This document shows positions 47,076-58,870 of a stretch of 64,000 nt of DNA, piece by piece. Location: positions 19,290,713 through 19,354,712 of the forward strand of contig OX388309.1 of assembly GCA_947579605.1 (NCBI GenBank), in the 5' to 3' direction. Source of the stretch: Athripsodes cinereus (taxonomy: Eukaryota > Arthropoda > Insecta > Trichoptera > Leptoceridae). Numbering within the stretch: the first letter of the stretch is position 1; each line of letters starts with the position of its first letter. The position numbers and the translations under genes were made by a program. A model generated the notes under the pieces. The model searched no databases. It saw only the letters and a program-made list of their open reading frames with translations, and was not told the origin of the DNA.

Positions 47076-50000
47076 ATGTCAGCTGAAATCAAATTTAATT
47101 TATCAAAGATGTCTCTTGATAAATTGTGCGAAATATCTGCTAGTATTAATGAAGCAAATTATAATGATCCAAAATTAAAGACGGCTTTTTTAACACGTTA
47201 CGAAGATCTTGAGAAAAATTATGAGGAATTTCTTAAGTGTTATATTTCAGTTGAAGCTGCAAAAAAGGCAGGTTTTGATAAAGAAATGCATATGGCTATT
47301 TATCAGGATTATGAAGAAAAGATTTATTCTACAAAATCTGTTTATAATAGATACTACAAACAAAATTTAGAACAGAAAGTCGATACTGATATAAAGCCAG
47401 AAATGAATTCGCATAATAGATTTCATATTCCGAACATTCAAATTCCTAGTTTTTCGGGTAAAATTACAGAGTACATCAACTTTAGAAACATTTTTAGAAG
47501 TCTCATTCATGATGATCCTACATTAAAGCCTATTCAAAAAATGCATTATTTAATGAGCTGTCTCAAAGAGGATGCTTTACAATTGATAAGACATTTGACA
47601 TTGTGTGATGAGAATTATTCAGTAGCATTCAGTATCTTGGAGAATAGATATTATAATACACGTATCATTTCTGAAAAGCATTTGGACGCATTATTATCAG
47701 TACAACTTAATGCTAAAACTACATTACGTAATTTTCTAGACATTATCAATCAGAATGTTTTAGCATTGAAATCAATGAAGTTTAATTTTAGTGAAGAATC
47801 ATTCATTTTACTACATTTAACATTGAAGAAGTTACCCATAGAATTGCGTAATAAATTTGAATTACAATATTCAAATGATGAAATGCCTACATTTTCTCAA
47901 TTGGTAGATTTTTTAGAAAAACATTGCAAAGCAAACGAGGCATGCAGTTATCAACCCAGGGAGCGTAATACATTTACGAAACATCAAGTATCAGTTGTAT
48001 CGAAGACACACACCAAATGTATTTGTTGCAACGGAGAGCATTATGTGTTTGCATGTTCCACATTCAGGAATATGGACGTACATGAGAGAAATAAATTAAT
48101 TAAGAAATCTAATCTTTGTTGGAACTGCTTACATCCACACAGGGTGCAACAATGCACATCTAACAAGAGATGTAAAGTGTGCAGTGGGAAGCACAATAGC
48201 CTATTACACGTAGATAGAGTACATGCAAGCAGCATTGATACTTCTTCTTCTTCTCCACATAGAGAACCTGAAACTCATACAGTGACAGGTACATGTTTAC
48301 AAACATCATTACAATCAACAGGCAAATTATGCAACGTCATTGTAGGTACAACCATGTTACATATTAGAGATGAACATGGCCATTTTCATGAAATTCGGGG
48401 TTTAGTGGATCCAGGTAGTACATGTTCCATTATCTCAGAAGCGTGTGTGCAACGACTCAAATTAAAGAGAGAACGAGCAGCAATATCAATTACGGGAGTA
48501 GGTGGAGAAAATTCTCAGTATCTTAATTATCAAATCAGGTGTACAATCAAACCTGTTCACAGTCAAGAACCACAACTTGATATTATTACATGCAGTATGA
48601 AGAGGATTACAAAGGATTTGCCATTGCAAAATATTAGTTCGGATGTTTACAATAAATTTACTGGTCTCAATCTTGCAGACAAAGATTTTCATATCTCACG
48701 TCCTATAGACATATTATTAGGAGGAGATATTTTCAATGAGATTATGAATGGAGAAAAAATTACACTGGACTCCACATTACCATCAGCTTATTCTACAATA
48801 TTTGGTTGGGTAATTATAGGGAAGCTACCTAACGATATTTCAAAAGGCAATAATCAAGTAACACATGCAGTTACATTGGATACTCTGATTCAAAACTTCT
48901 GGGAACTGGAGCAGGTTCCAGACATCACAGCAGTTAGTCCAGAAGATGAGAAGTGTGAAGAACATTTTTCAAGATCAATATCAAGAACAAAGGAGGGTCG
49001 ATTCGTGGCGCGACTACCCTTTAGGGATATTACTCCGGAACTAGGAGAAACGAAAAATCTTGCTCTTAAAAGATTTTATTCATTGGAAAATCGTCTTGAG
49101 AAGGATTCGGCTCTCAAAGTAGAATATACACAAGTTATAAATGAATATTTAAAGTTAAACCACATGGAAAAAGCCAACATATCTGAAATCAAATATTTTC
49201 TGCCTCACCACTGTGTTGTGAAAAATACACTTTCAACAACGTGTGTTCGAGTCGTTTTTGATGCGTCTATGAGGAGTAGTAACGGATATTCTTTAAATGA
49301 CGTTATCATGGCAGGGCCGAAACTTCAAAAGAATATAGCAGATGTTCTACTAAGATTTCGTCAACACCAGGTAGCATTTATATGCGACGCACGTATGATG
49401 TTTAGGCAAATATGCATGCATCCTGATGATCGGAATTATCATGGAATTTTCTGGAGAGATTCACCAGACAAACCATTACAAGTTTTTAGACTTACAACAG
49501 TTACATTTGGTATCACTTCATCACCTTACCTAGCCAATAGGTGTTTATTACAGTTAGCAAGAGAAGGACAAACTTCACATCCAAATGCTAGTAGGATCAT
49601 TCAAAATCAAATATACGTGGATGATTTTATCTGCGGAGCGGACAACCTTCAACAGGCCCTTGAATACAAAACAGAATTAATAGATCTCCTAGCAAAAGCC
49701 GGCTTCGAACTACGCAAGTTCGCTAGCAACAGCAAGGAGTTTCTGTACGATATACCTAGTGAATGCTGTCAAGAAATTCAATCCTTTGATTCAGAATGTG
49801 ATATAGGTATTAAAGTATTAGGTATTCAGTGGATTCCATCAGGTGATTACTTTAAGTATAATGTGAATATACAAAACACGGCCATAACAAAACGAGCAAT
49901 TTTATCGAACATAGCCAAACTTTACGACCCTTGCGGATGGTTGACACCTGTCACATTTTACGCAAAATCTATACTCCAAGAGATTTGGCTCTTAAAAATA

Positions 50001-52169
50001 GGTTGGGATGACATAATCTCCAATCATATTTCAGACAAATGGAAGCAGTTCATCTTTCAATTAGGTGAAATACAAAACATTAAAATCTACAGATGTGTAG
50101 TTTCATTGGAAAAGAATGTAGATTATCAACTGCATGGTTTTTCAGATGCATCTGAGAAGGGTTTCGCAATAGCAATATATCTACGTTCAGAAGATCAGCA
50201 AGGAAACATAGATGTTAATTTATTAATGGGAAAGTCAAAGTTAGCACCTGTTAAACAAAAATTATCTATTCCAAGAATGGAACTCTGCGGTGTTCACTTA
50301 CTTTCAAAATCATTGAGTTATATTCAAAATATTTTTGAATTTATTCATATTTCATCTGTATATGCGTGGTGTGATTCAAAAGTCGCACTTTCGTGGTTAC
50401 GTACACCTCTTCACAAATTGAAATCATTTGAAGCCAACAGAGTATCACAAATTCATTCTATGTGTGATATAAACATATGGAGATATATACCATCGTCTTC
50501 TAATCCGTCAGATTGTGCGTCACGCGGCTTATCACCAAGTCACTTGATAAATCACAAACTTTGGTGGAAGCCACCAATGTTATTCAAATCTCCTTCTGAA
50601 TGGCCAATAGAGAATATTACATCTAAACAAATTGTTGAAGACATTGTACCAGATACAGCATTAGTTCACATTGTAGAAAATCATACCAGTTGGGATATTT
50701 TGGAGAAGTTTAGTTCGTTTTCTAAACTTGTTAGAATAACAGCCTATTGTATGAGATTTATTCATAACATACGAAACAAAAAGAATAAGCGATCAGGATA
50801 CATAACTGCCGTTGAATGGAAGGATGCGCTAGTAAAACTCATTAAACATGTACAATCAGTAGAATTTTCGAAGGATATCAAGTTAATAAAGCGTAATATG
50901 AGTCATCGTACTACATTTTGTAAGTTAAGACCATTTCTTGATTCAAGTGGTATCATACGAATAGATGGAAGATTACATAAATCTACATTATCATACGAGG
51001 CAAAACATCCAATCGTCTTACCAAAATCTCATAATTTCACCTTGTTAATTGTTAAATATTATCACACTCTATTTTTACATGCAGGTCCATCACTAACATT
51101 GTCTAATATACGACAGAGATATTGGATTATTTCTGGACGAAGCATAGTTCGTCGAGTTATTCATCAGTGCATTAGATGTTTTCGCACAAAACCTAAGAAT
51201 ATAGAACCCTTGATGGCAACGTTGCCGCAAGTCAGAGTAAGTCAAGCAAGAATCTTTTTAAAAACTGGATGTGATCTAGCTGGACCTTACTTCATCAAAT
51301 CTTCTACATTACGTAATTCAAAAATACAGAAAGCGTACATATGTTTGTTTATTTGTATGGTTACAAAAGCCGTACATATTGAAATTGTTTCAGATTTATC
51401 TTCTTCAGCATTCTTAGCAGCATTAGATAGATTCATATCTAGGAGAGGACTGTGTTCAGACTTTTATTCTGATGGGGGCATGAATTTCGTAGGATTAAAA
51501 AATCATTTAAAGGAAGTTAACAAATTCTTACAAGATAATTCAACAGTAGATAATATATCAGAATACTTAACAGAAAGACAAATAACATTCCATAGGAATC
51601 CAGCTGCAGCTCCTCACATGGGAGGACTGTGGGAACGGGCGATTTCGTCCATCAAATCTCACATGAAAAGGGTTGTTGGAGAGACAACGTTAACATTCGA
51701 GGAACTCTACACTTTAGCAACTAAGGTAGAAGCAGTTCTAAATTCAAGACCCATCTGTAACGTATCAGATAATCCCGAAGACTTGGATGTCCTAACACCA
51801 GGGCATTTCATTATAGGAGAACCTTTGTTAAACATTCCTGAAAAATGTGTAGAAAATACTAAGACTAATTTATTGGGAAGATGGGAATTGATAAAAAAAT
51901 TCAGTCAGCAAATTTGGAGACGCTGGCATATTGAATATTTACATACTCTACATCAACGAGCAAAATGGACAGCTGATCGTATCAACGTTAAGTTAAACAA
52001 CTTAGTTTTAATAAAAGATGATAATTTGCCTCCTTTACAATGGAAGTTGGCAAGAATTATAAAATTACATCCAGGAGACGACGGAGTAATTAGAGTAGTG
52101 GAGCTTCAAACAGCAAAGGGCTTCATAACAAGACCAATCGTAAAGGTCTGTCCACTACCAATAGAGTAA
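47076..52169 (+). CDS. BEL/Pao Gag-Pol polyprotein, intact
   Basis: 1697 residues. Residues 115-290 are the BEL-type Gag domain (DUF1759), with IPSFSGKITEYINF. Three zinc knuckles follow: C315-C318-H322-C327, C348-C351-H355-C360, and C366-C369-H373-H378, the last a CCHH variant. Aspartic protease: DPGST at 445-449, with ILLGGDIF at 547-554. RT: VVFDAS (726-731), CDARMMF (770-776) and YVDD (847-850), then the Pao-specific AKLYDPCGWLTP block (947-958). RNase H: D1024 (FSDAS), E1069 (RMEL) and D1100 (WCDSK). Integrase: H1330-H1335-C1365-C1368 zinc motif, then D1400, D1466 and E1520 as catalytic triad. The C-terminus (1610-1697) looks like DUF5641. The frame is uninterrupted and all catalytic residues are present. 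It acts in cytoplasmic particles and at integration in the nucleus. The ATG at 47076 lies 330 bp after the LTR and starts the frame. Confidence 0.97.
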   Translation: MSAEIKFNLSKMSLDKLCEISASINEANYNDPKLKTAFLTRYEDLEKNYEEFLKCYISVEAAKKAGFDKEMHMAIYQDYEEKIYSTKSVYNRYYKQNLEQKVDTDIKPEMNSHNRFHIPNIQIPSFSGKITEYINFRNIFRSLIHDDPTLKPIQKMHYLMSCLKEDALQLIRHLTLCDENYSVAFSILENRYYNTRIISEKHLDALLSVQLNAKTTLRNFLDIINQNVLALKSMKFNFSEESFILLHLTLKKLPIELRNKFELQYSNDEMPTFSQLVDFLEKHCKANEACSYQPRERNTFTKHQVSVVSKTHTKCICCNGEHYVFACSTFRNMDVHERNKLIKKSNLCWNCLHPHRVQQCTSNKRCKVCSGKHNSLLHVDRVHASSIDTSSSSPHREPETHTVTGTCLQTSLQSTGKLCNVIVGTTMLHIRDEHGHFHEIRGLVDPGSTCSIISEACVQRLKLKRERAAISITGVGGENSQYLNYQIRCTIKPVHSQEPQLDIITCSMKRITKDLPLQNISSDVYNKFTGLNLADKDFHISRPIDILLGGDIFNEIMNGEKITLDSTLPSAYSTIFGWVIIGKLPNDISKGNNQVTHAVTLDTLIQNFWELEQVPDITAVSPEDEKCEEHFSRSISRTKEGRFVARLPFRDITPELGETKNLALKRFYSLENRLEKDSALKVEYTQVINEYLKLNHMEKANISEIKYFLPHHCVVKNTLSTTCVRVVFDASMRSSNGYSLNDVIMAGPKLQKNIADVLLRFRQHQVAFICDARMMFRQICMHPDDRNYHGIFWRDSPDKPLQVFRLTTVTFGITSSPYLANRCLLQLAREGQTSHPNASRIIQNQIYVDDFICGADNLQQALEYKTELIDLLAKAGFELRKFASNSKEFLYDIPSECCQEIQSFDSECDIGIKVLGIQWIPSGDYFKYNVNIQNTAITKRAILSNIAKLYDPCGWLTPVTFYAKSILQEIWLLKIGWDDIISNHISDKWKQFIFQLGEIQNIKIYRCVVSLEKNVDYQLHGFSDASEKGFAIAIYLRSEDQQGNIDVNLLMGKSKLAPVKQKLSIPRMELCGVHLLSKSLSYIQNIFEFIHISSVYAWCDSKVALSWLRTPLHKLKSFEANRVSQIHSMCDINIWRYIPSSSNPSDCASRGLSPSHLINHKLWWKPPMLFKSPSEWPIENITSKQIVEDIVPDTALVHIVENHTSWDILEKFSSFSKLVRITAYCMRFIHNIRNKKNKRSGYITAVEWKDALVKLIKHVQSVEFSKDIKLIKRNMSHRTTFCKLRPFLDSSGIIRIDGRLHKSTLSYEAKHPIVLPKSHNFTLLIVKYYHTLFLHAGPSLTLSNIRQRYWIISGRSIVRRVIHQCIRCFRTKPKNIEPLMATLPQVRVSQARIFLKTGCDLAGPYFIKSSTLRNSKIQKAYICLFICMVTKAVHIEIVSDLSSSAFLAALDRFISRRGLCSDFYSDGGMNFVGLKNHLKEVNKFLQDNSTVDNISEYLTERQITFHRNPAAAPHMGGLWERAISSIKSHMKRVVGETTLTFEELYTLATKVEAVLNSRPICNVSDNPEDLDVLTPGHFIIGEPLLNIPEKCVENTKTNLLGRWELIKKFSQQIWRRWHIEYLHTLHQRAKWTADRINVKLNNLVLIKDDNLPPLQWKLARIIKLHPGDDGVIRVVELQTAKGFITRPIVKVCPLPIE

Positions 52170-52418
52170 TAAAGTTTACATTTAGGTATAGGATAAGTTA
52201 TCAACGTAGGCTAATTTTATATATACATTTATAAGTTGTCGGATACACATGTATCTTCCGTTTAAATTAGTTCATGTACATTATGTAGGTCTGATTGAGT
52301 AAACATACATTAGGAATTGAATTGAATCTTAAGGTTATGGTTTTCAACCATTGAAACAGTTACAATCATTTTGATGAGATTTTCATTCACATATTCCTAC
52401 TTTTCGGGGTGGTGAGGA
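52170..52418 (+). other. 3' untranslated region and purine tract of the BEL/Pao element
   Basis: Non-coding, AT-rich. CGGGGTGGTGAGGA (52405-52418) ends exactly where the 3' LTR starts and is the likely polypurine tract. Confidence 0.65.
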
Positions 52419-52834
52419 TGTTAGATATATTATCAATATCTAATATTTTTTTTGTGTGTGTATCACTGGTGTTTATTGTGTGTGCAATCTTCTTTGCATA
52501 TCCTTCCCCCACTCCCTTCTTTATACCCCAGTGTGCTCACATAATTGTTACAAAAAACAAAACTCTCTTCTGCTGAAAACCTTGGTGATGTGCACACGCA
52601 TATATATCAGTCATATATCAAACAGTTTCAATAGTGTAATTAAGTGATTGTGTTTAATTAAAGTAATTCAGTGATAATAAAAATCAAATAGTGATATTAA
52701 AATAAACAATTATATAAGGTGTTTAAGTGCAATACAAGAAAGAAAAATAGAAATTTAGGGTGAGTTACAGCCTCCTATACACAGTCCTAATTTCAGTAGT
52801 GATATTTAGCCTTTTAACAGGAAAATATTCTACA
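52419..52834 (+). repeat. 3' LTR of the BEL/Pao element
   Basis: Direct repeat of 46335-46745 with one 5-bp insertion; followed by target duplication ACGAG. Confidence 0.95.
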
Positions 52835-52839
52835 ACGAG

Positions 52840-55800
52840 TAAGAAGAATACAAAAAATATTGTTTACAACTTCATCACATCAAAGAAGAAAAAAAACAAT
52901 CCGCTTACTTAGAATATTTCATTTTTGATATGGCCTGAGAAAGATAGAGTTGTGTTGTAAAAAAAAAAAAAAAATAATTCTGTTAACTCAAAGAATGCTG
53001 ACAATATTAGACCACATTAGGAAATTTAAGGATACCTATTATTTTGGAAGCTACAACTCATAATAACTATTCAGTTATCGGTATAGTATGTAATGCGTAT
53101 TAGTAGTAATAGTTGCGCATTATACAAATAATTGGACATAAAAAGCCGATACAGAACAATATTAAATCACTTATCTCTATCAGAGAATACGATATATTTG
53201 AATTAAAGAAAATAAGGAAAAAGCTTATAAAATACAATAACAGAGACAGAAAATCCAAATACAAACAAAAAGTCTATATTATGTACTACGATATAGCCAA
53301 TTATTTCCAACGAAGACAATAATAACATTGAATGTGACATTTATCTTGAATTTTATTACCCAATCTATCCGCCCTGGCCGTGGAATTTTTATTTCAATCA
53401 TCGGTTGTTATTTGTCAGATAACTTTGCCGCTTATGTTATTTTTCAATTGTACATAATTCTTTAATGTGAGAATCGAACAGGGAGATGGGAGTGAAAATA
53501 AAATTAAAACAGGGTTTTCGTCGTTTTATTAATTAGGCGCTTTCAATAGTTTTTTTTTTAACAAAACATGGAGATAGCATAAGAAATGAAAACAATTGAA
53601 CAAGGTTGTTAGCTGATTTGGGTTTGTTTAGGAAGTAAAGTATATATGATTGAAAGAAGAAGAGCAAAAATTAAAAACCTTCAATGCAGGTAAATAAATA
53701 TTTATAACAAGTTTCAAAGTAATGGTTAAGCACGCCAAACAAAACTTATAATTGCGTCATATTTATTAATGTTCTAAATGCTTCTCTATCAACAAAATTA
53801 GTATACTCTTAAGGAATAAATAAAGTTACTTGCTTCATTCCCGATATATCTTGAATGAAACTCGGCTAAACTAAGCAACATTCCATAACTTTATAATTAA
53901 GAAATAATTAACAAGACTCGCAACTTTGACAAATTTTAAAAGTATGTTAAAAATATTCTTTGAGAAAATATTGAACATATTAACAGTTTGCTTGGTAGTT
54001 TAAGCATTTTTTTTTTAATTATTACGATGTTTTGAGTATTATATTGTTAGACAACTTTTTTAGCCAAACTATGTTTATTTATTTTTCAATATATCAGAGA
54101 TGTTGTAGGGGAAAATATTCCCAAGAAAGAACAATGAATCCATTATTATAGGGAAAATCCTTTAAGAATACTGATTTCTTTTCACATTGAAAGGAAATAT
54201 TTTAAGTTATATGGCTCCATTTCTCCTTCCAATTTCGCCATTACGATAAATCAAAAGGTTTCCCACCTACCCACCTCCTTAAGGAGAAATAATATATTCC
54301 ATTTACCATACACATAGGTACATACTTATTGTGTCTTGTTGCTACTAAGTATACATATACCTATTTTATGATGATGATGAATTTATAGTCGTAATGAATA
54401 ATGGTTTCCATTAAAACATTGTAATAGTTCCAATATTTTTACACTAAAGGTTACACACGTCAAATGTATCTTAATAAAAGTGCTATTAATACCTCAATAT
54501 ATTATCCTTAATTACACAAAAACTATATTTTACGTAAAATAAAATACCTATAATATCGACGATATAAAAGTTTTCTTATTATATATTGCATGAAAAATGT
54601 ATTTTTCTATTTTATTTCAAAAATGGAGATTGTGTTTTGACTGAAAATATAAAGAGAAATCTTTAGCGATATCGAGAGTATTTTGTGAGGATAAACAAAA
54701 GGATATTCTTGACAGAGAGATACTGCAGAACAAACTATGTATTATATCAGAAGATAATGCTTGATAAAAGTAAATATCTATATTAAATCTTAAAGTAATT
54801 AAACATACAAATTATCTGCTTTTGTATAGTATTGCATTTTTTAAAAATATTTTTGAATGTTATACATTCATTATGTACAAATTGTTACAAAGAAAAAAAA
54901 AAAAAAAATTATTATCACTGAACAAATACATACCTCCAAAAATATATAAATGAGGATATAAAAGAAAACAAATCATACTAGTGCATCGCTTATGCGATTT
55001 TTGCATGTTTTGTGTGGAAATAATAATGTGTCTTGATTCATCCACAACTAATTAATAAAATAACAATATTATATAAAACACACTTTTTGCTCCACAAACA
55101 TGATGGTGAATTGAGTAAAAAATGTGAAATTTATCTTTGTGCACACATAAAGAATTCTATCAAAATGATGAATACAATAACGGTATGAGACGTTAGTATT
55201 TTTGGGTTTTTTCTTTTCTTTGCCTTACCTATTAAGTACGTAGGTATGTATTGCCATGAGAGGAGAGAATAAAAAGTATAGTCTGTTTTGGTTTCTACTT
55301 AAAATAATATAATTATTCCACTAGGTTTTTTAGCTTGCCTCGCCAGATATAATGTTGTTAACCACGATATTTTTCCATTGTGCAGAACTGCACCACAATA
55401 TATTATTATGAAAGCTCCGTTGGAAAACTATATAAAATAATAATAATAATAACGTATAGTAGTAATATCCTTCGACATATAATAATAATAATAAGATATC
55501 TCTTCAATAGGTATACTGTTGTTGCGATCTGATAGGTGGTGTTTTATTTTTTGAAAAGAGATGAGATTTCTGATCAACATCGTGTAACTCAACAATATAT
55601 TATGTTAGTAAAAGTACACCACAACCGAATGTATGCGAACATAAAAATTACATTTTTGTATCTAAAATTAATATTATTTCATTGTAGCATTAGGTATCAT
55701 ATAGGTATGTAGGTTTATTTGGTGGAATCAATGTGTGTCATGAGCATTCAAATTGATATCTTTTAACTAAAAATATTAATTGAAATTAAATCCACCTCTC

Positions 55801-57525
55801 AAAAAATACTTAAAAATTTCCATGAAAAAGATATACTATTTAATTTTATGCTATGTATAAGATGAATGAACTAATCAATGTATTTTTTGTAACAGTATGA
55901 TATAGTTTTAACAGTATGATTAATTTTAATTGTCTATTTGCTTATTGATAAAAAAAAACGTATTAATTACTTGAAAGAACAAATCATTGACGCAAAAGTT
56001 ATCTTGATGAATTTAATACATAACTTAAGTAAAACATAATTATATTTATTAAATTTTAAGTAGATACATATTGGTATGCATCTTTCGACTAATCCGGTAA
56101 AATAACTATAGCGAGGAAGACTTACATAAAAATATCCTTCACCTCCAGATATAGAAGCTATGTGTGGATACTTACCTGAAACAAAATAAGTAAAAATTAA
56201 CAAACATATAGATGAAAATATTAACATACATATACCATTCATCTGCTCCATCCGAAAGAGCGCATTTCAGTCAACAAAGTTTCAACAAAACAAACAAAAC
56301 AGAATTTCAGAAATATTATAATTATATACAGAAATATTTCAGTTGTGCAGGTCAGAGTAAAAAGGTTTATCTCCAGAATAGGAAATGTGAGTATTATGCT
56401 ACGTAAAAATGTATGTAAATAACCATTGATGAAAAGTGGTGTCGGTAGTAGTTGATATTCTGTAAGCGTAGGATTCCTGTAGGAAAAGATTACATTGTAT
56501 CGAAGCTAACCACAATAAGTAAGAGCTCACAAATGTAATAAAGCGTAATTCACCTTCGCTCCAGGTAGAGTAGGTACTTGCGATATGCACCGATGATATC
56601 AGCAAAGCAGCATAAATATAGAGTAAACATTTCAATAACTGTACAAACACGTATCTATTCTCTTACTTTTTTTTCTATGATTTTATTAATATGAAAAGTG
56701 TATCGAATATATCACCGTTAATATCATAATGTTAATTCTTAATATTTCCCCAAATAGTTGACGAGACTTAAGCAATTTTGAATATATTCATGCAGATTAT
56801 GTACATTGCTCGCACGTATCGTGTTAAATATTTCAGTTCTTATAAATTATTTACTGTTTTTATGTTCGCTACGAGGACGCCATCGCAAATGTGACTTTTT
56901 TAATTTTAACCTTCTTAAGTTATACTTCTTAGAATAAATTTTACATCCATTAAGACAAAAATATAATTACCATTTTTTTTTTACAAAGATAAACTGTTTA
57001 TTTTCTCCTAAACATGTTTCTATTTTTAAAATTTATCCCATTTTATTTAACCACGTTTTTTATGAAGTTTCAACAGGATCTTATAATCGGCCAGATACTC
57101 TAAAGTTTACTCTTAACAACTGAAATGTAGTTGCTGCATCTTTAAATTATTATGTTACTACAAAAGTGATGATACAGTAGGTTACAAGAATGAAAACTGA
57201 AATACAAACAATTTCCAACAAAATACTCAAACAATACATAATATGTATTAAACTTGGTGATGTATAATAAGTGAACGAATTTTCTTTTCTTTTTTATTCA
57301 CTCGGAAATTTGATCAAGGAATATACAAAACTTAAATGCATTACATGAGATTTTTCATTACAAAAGCAGTTGATAAAGAAAAATGATCCCTATTTTTTCG
57401 CTTGTCAAAACGTTAGGTTTAAACTAAAGATTGGATTTATTTTCTTCAGTGTCTTTATGATGTTCATATACACATTTCTTTCTAATGAATGTCAACACTT
57501 TAGGACACAGTATGATAAAAGATTT
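52840..57525. other. long AT-rich stretch, no recognised gene
   Basis: Poly(A) run near 52960 and small (AAT)n runs at 55438-55451 and 55481-55493. A 69-codon basic frame at 53113-53322 and a 94-codon minus frame at 55967-56251 are unrecognised. Nothing else is supported. Confidence 0.5.
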
Positions 57526-57681
57526 ATTATACTGACTAGAAATGAATGAAATGTTTAAGTTTATTCCCTATGACACTTAGACATACCTAATGAAGAAATT
57601 TTCATTATTCTGACTCGAAATGAATGAAATGTTTAAGTTTATTCTCTCTGACACCTAGACATACCTAATAAAGAAAGGAAA
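57526..57681 (+). repeat. 78-bp tandem duplication
   Basis: TTATTATACTGACTAGAAATG... is followed 78 bp later by a copy beginning TCATTATTCTGACTCGAAATG; both contain GAATGAAATGTTTAAGTTTA and AGACATACCTAAT. Differences are few, so it is moderately recent. Confidence 0.9.
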
Positions 57682-58695
57682 TAAAAATATTCGACACTCT
57701 AAATAATCATAATCGGTATAGTTTATAACTATTTTTGTTCATTGAATAATATATTTTATATAGGTACTATAAAGCATGTTGAGGTTATGTACATAAATTG
57801 TTTATAAAAGTGGTTCTGTTGCACCGACTGTAATATGTAATATAAGCCACATTAAGTATGAACGTCTCACATCAGATTAATGAGATATTTCTGAATGTTA
57901 AATAAGGTCATGCTGGAATGCGCAGTAACAGAATTTGCATATGAGATTATCCAAAACATCGATGTAGGTACATATTTAGGAAAATGCAAGATTAGGTTCT
58001 CGTTTATGTATGATAAAGATCACCTTATCACTAAGTCTGGTATATATTTTGGTTTTATCCATAAATAGAGATAAACTCGCGCTCTGTATATTGCTTGTAT
58101 TTAACTTGAATTTTTACCTTTTATGTAATTATTTGTAATCAATGAACAGTAAAGAATGAATAAATAAAATAAAATTGGACACACAATACACACTAGTATT
58201 ATCATATAGATAGTTAATCTATTTAATACGGTGTAAATTTCCCGATATTATGTGATTTGTAGGTATACAATGTGACTATATTCATCCAAGAGTGATATAA
58301 TAATATAGTTCACATTTGGTAGTTAGCAAGTTATGTACCAGCAGTTATATCGTAATATACAGGTGTTCATTACCTCCTATTCATACACAGCGCGCGATAC
58401 GTCTTCATTACGTGACGGCAATCATTGCTCATGAAACGAATATCTTCAGTTGAATTAACACGATACATGGGAAATTACACATTACTGAAATTTGCATCCC
58501 CATCATAACATAGATTTATTATTACTATAACACATACCTACATAAATATACCTATACATAGTTTATTAGTTATGATTATAAGGTTTAATAATAAACTTGG
58601 TTCTAACATTTGCGTTTAATCATACTTTTGTTTCATACTACTGTAGCTTAACCGAGAAACTTCATGAAAAGATACACTCATTTTTTTATTATATT
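57682..58695. other. no recognisable feature
   Basis: AT-rich. A small GC-richer patch lies at 58385-58430 without recognised motifs. Confidence 0.5.
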
Positions 58696-58870
58696 CGTCG
58701 GTAGGAGGTAGAGTCTCGGCCTCTTGAACAAGGGGTCCGTGGTTTGATCTCAGATGCCGGCAAACTCCCCTTTCACGAAACAAGCTTTTAGCTTACTGTG
58801 AAAGGTGTATAAGGCTGTATTTGAGTTTATAACAAAGCCCAGATATATCTTTATTGAAAAAATATATCAA
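58696..58870 (+). repeat. tRNA-derived SINE, copy 3
   Basis: GTCGGTAGGAGGTAGAGTCT (the A box has lost several bases relative to copy 2), GGTTTGATCTC (B box with changes), body GCCGGCAAACTCCCCTTTCA and tail CCCAGATATATCTTT. Close to copy 2 outside the promoter boxes. The frame starting 58805 begins inside it and is a shadow. Confidence 0.9.

Larger units (their letters stand above)
46335..52834 (+). mobile_element. complete BEL/Pao LTR retrotransposon
   Basis: 6500 bp. LTRs at 46335-46745 (411 bp) and 52419-52834 (416 bp), both TG...CA, differ by eye only in one 5-bp insertion (ACAAAA repeat at about 52554). The 5-bp target duplication ACGAG is exact (46330-46334, 52835-52839). It has a primer-binding-site candidate, an uninterrupted 1697-codon Gag-Pol frame and a purine-rich tract before the 3' LTR. 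All these features point to a young, potentially autonomous copy. BEL/Pao elements integrate with 4-6-bp duplications and encode Gag, protease, RT, RNase H and integrase in that order, as here. Confidence 0.96.
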
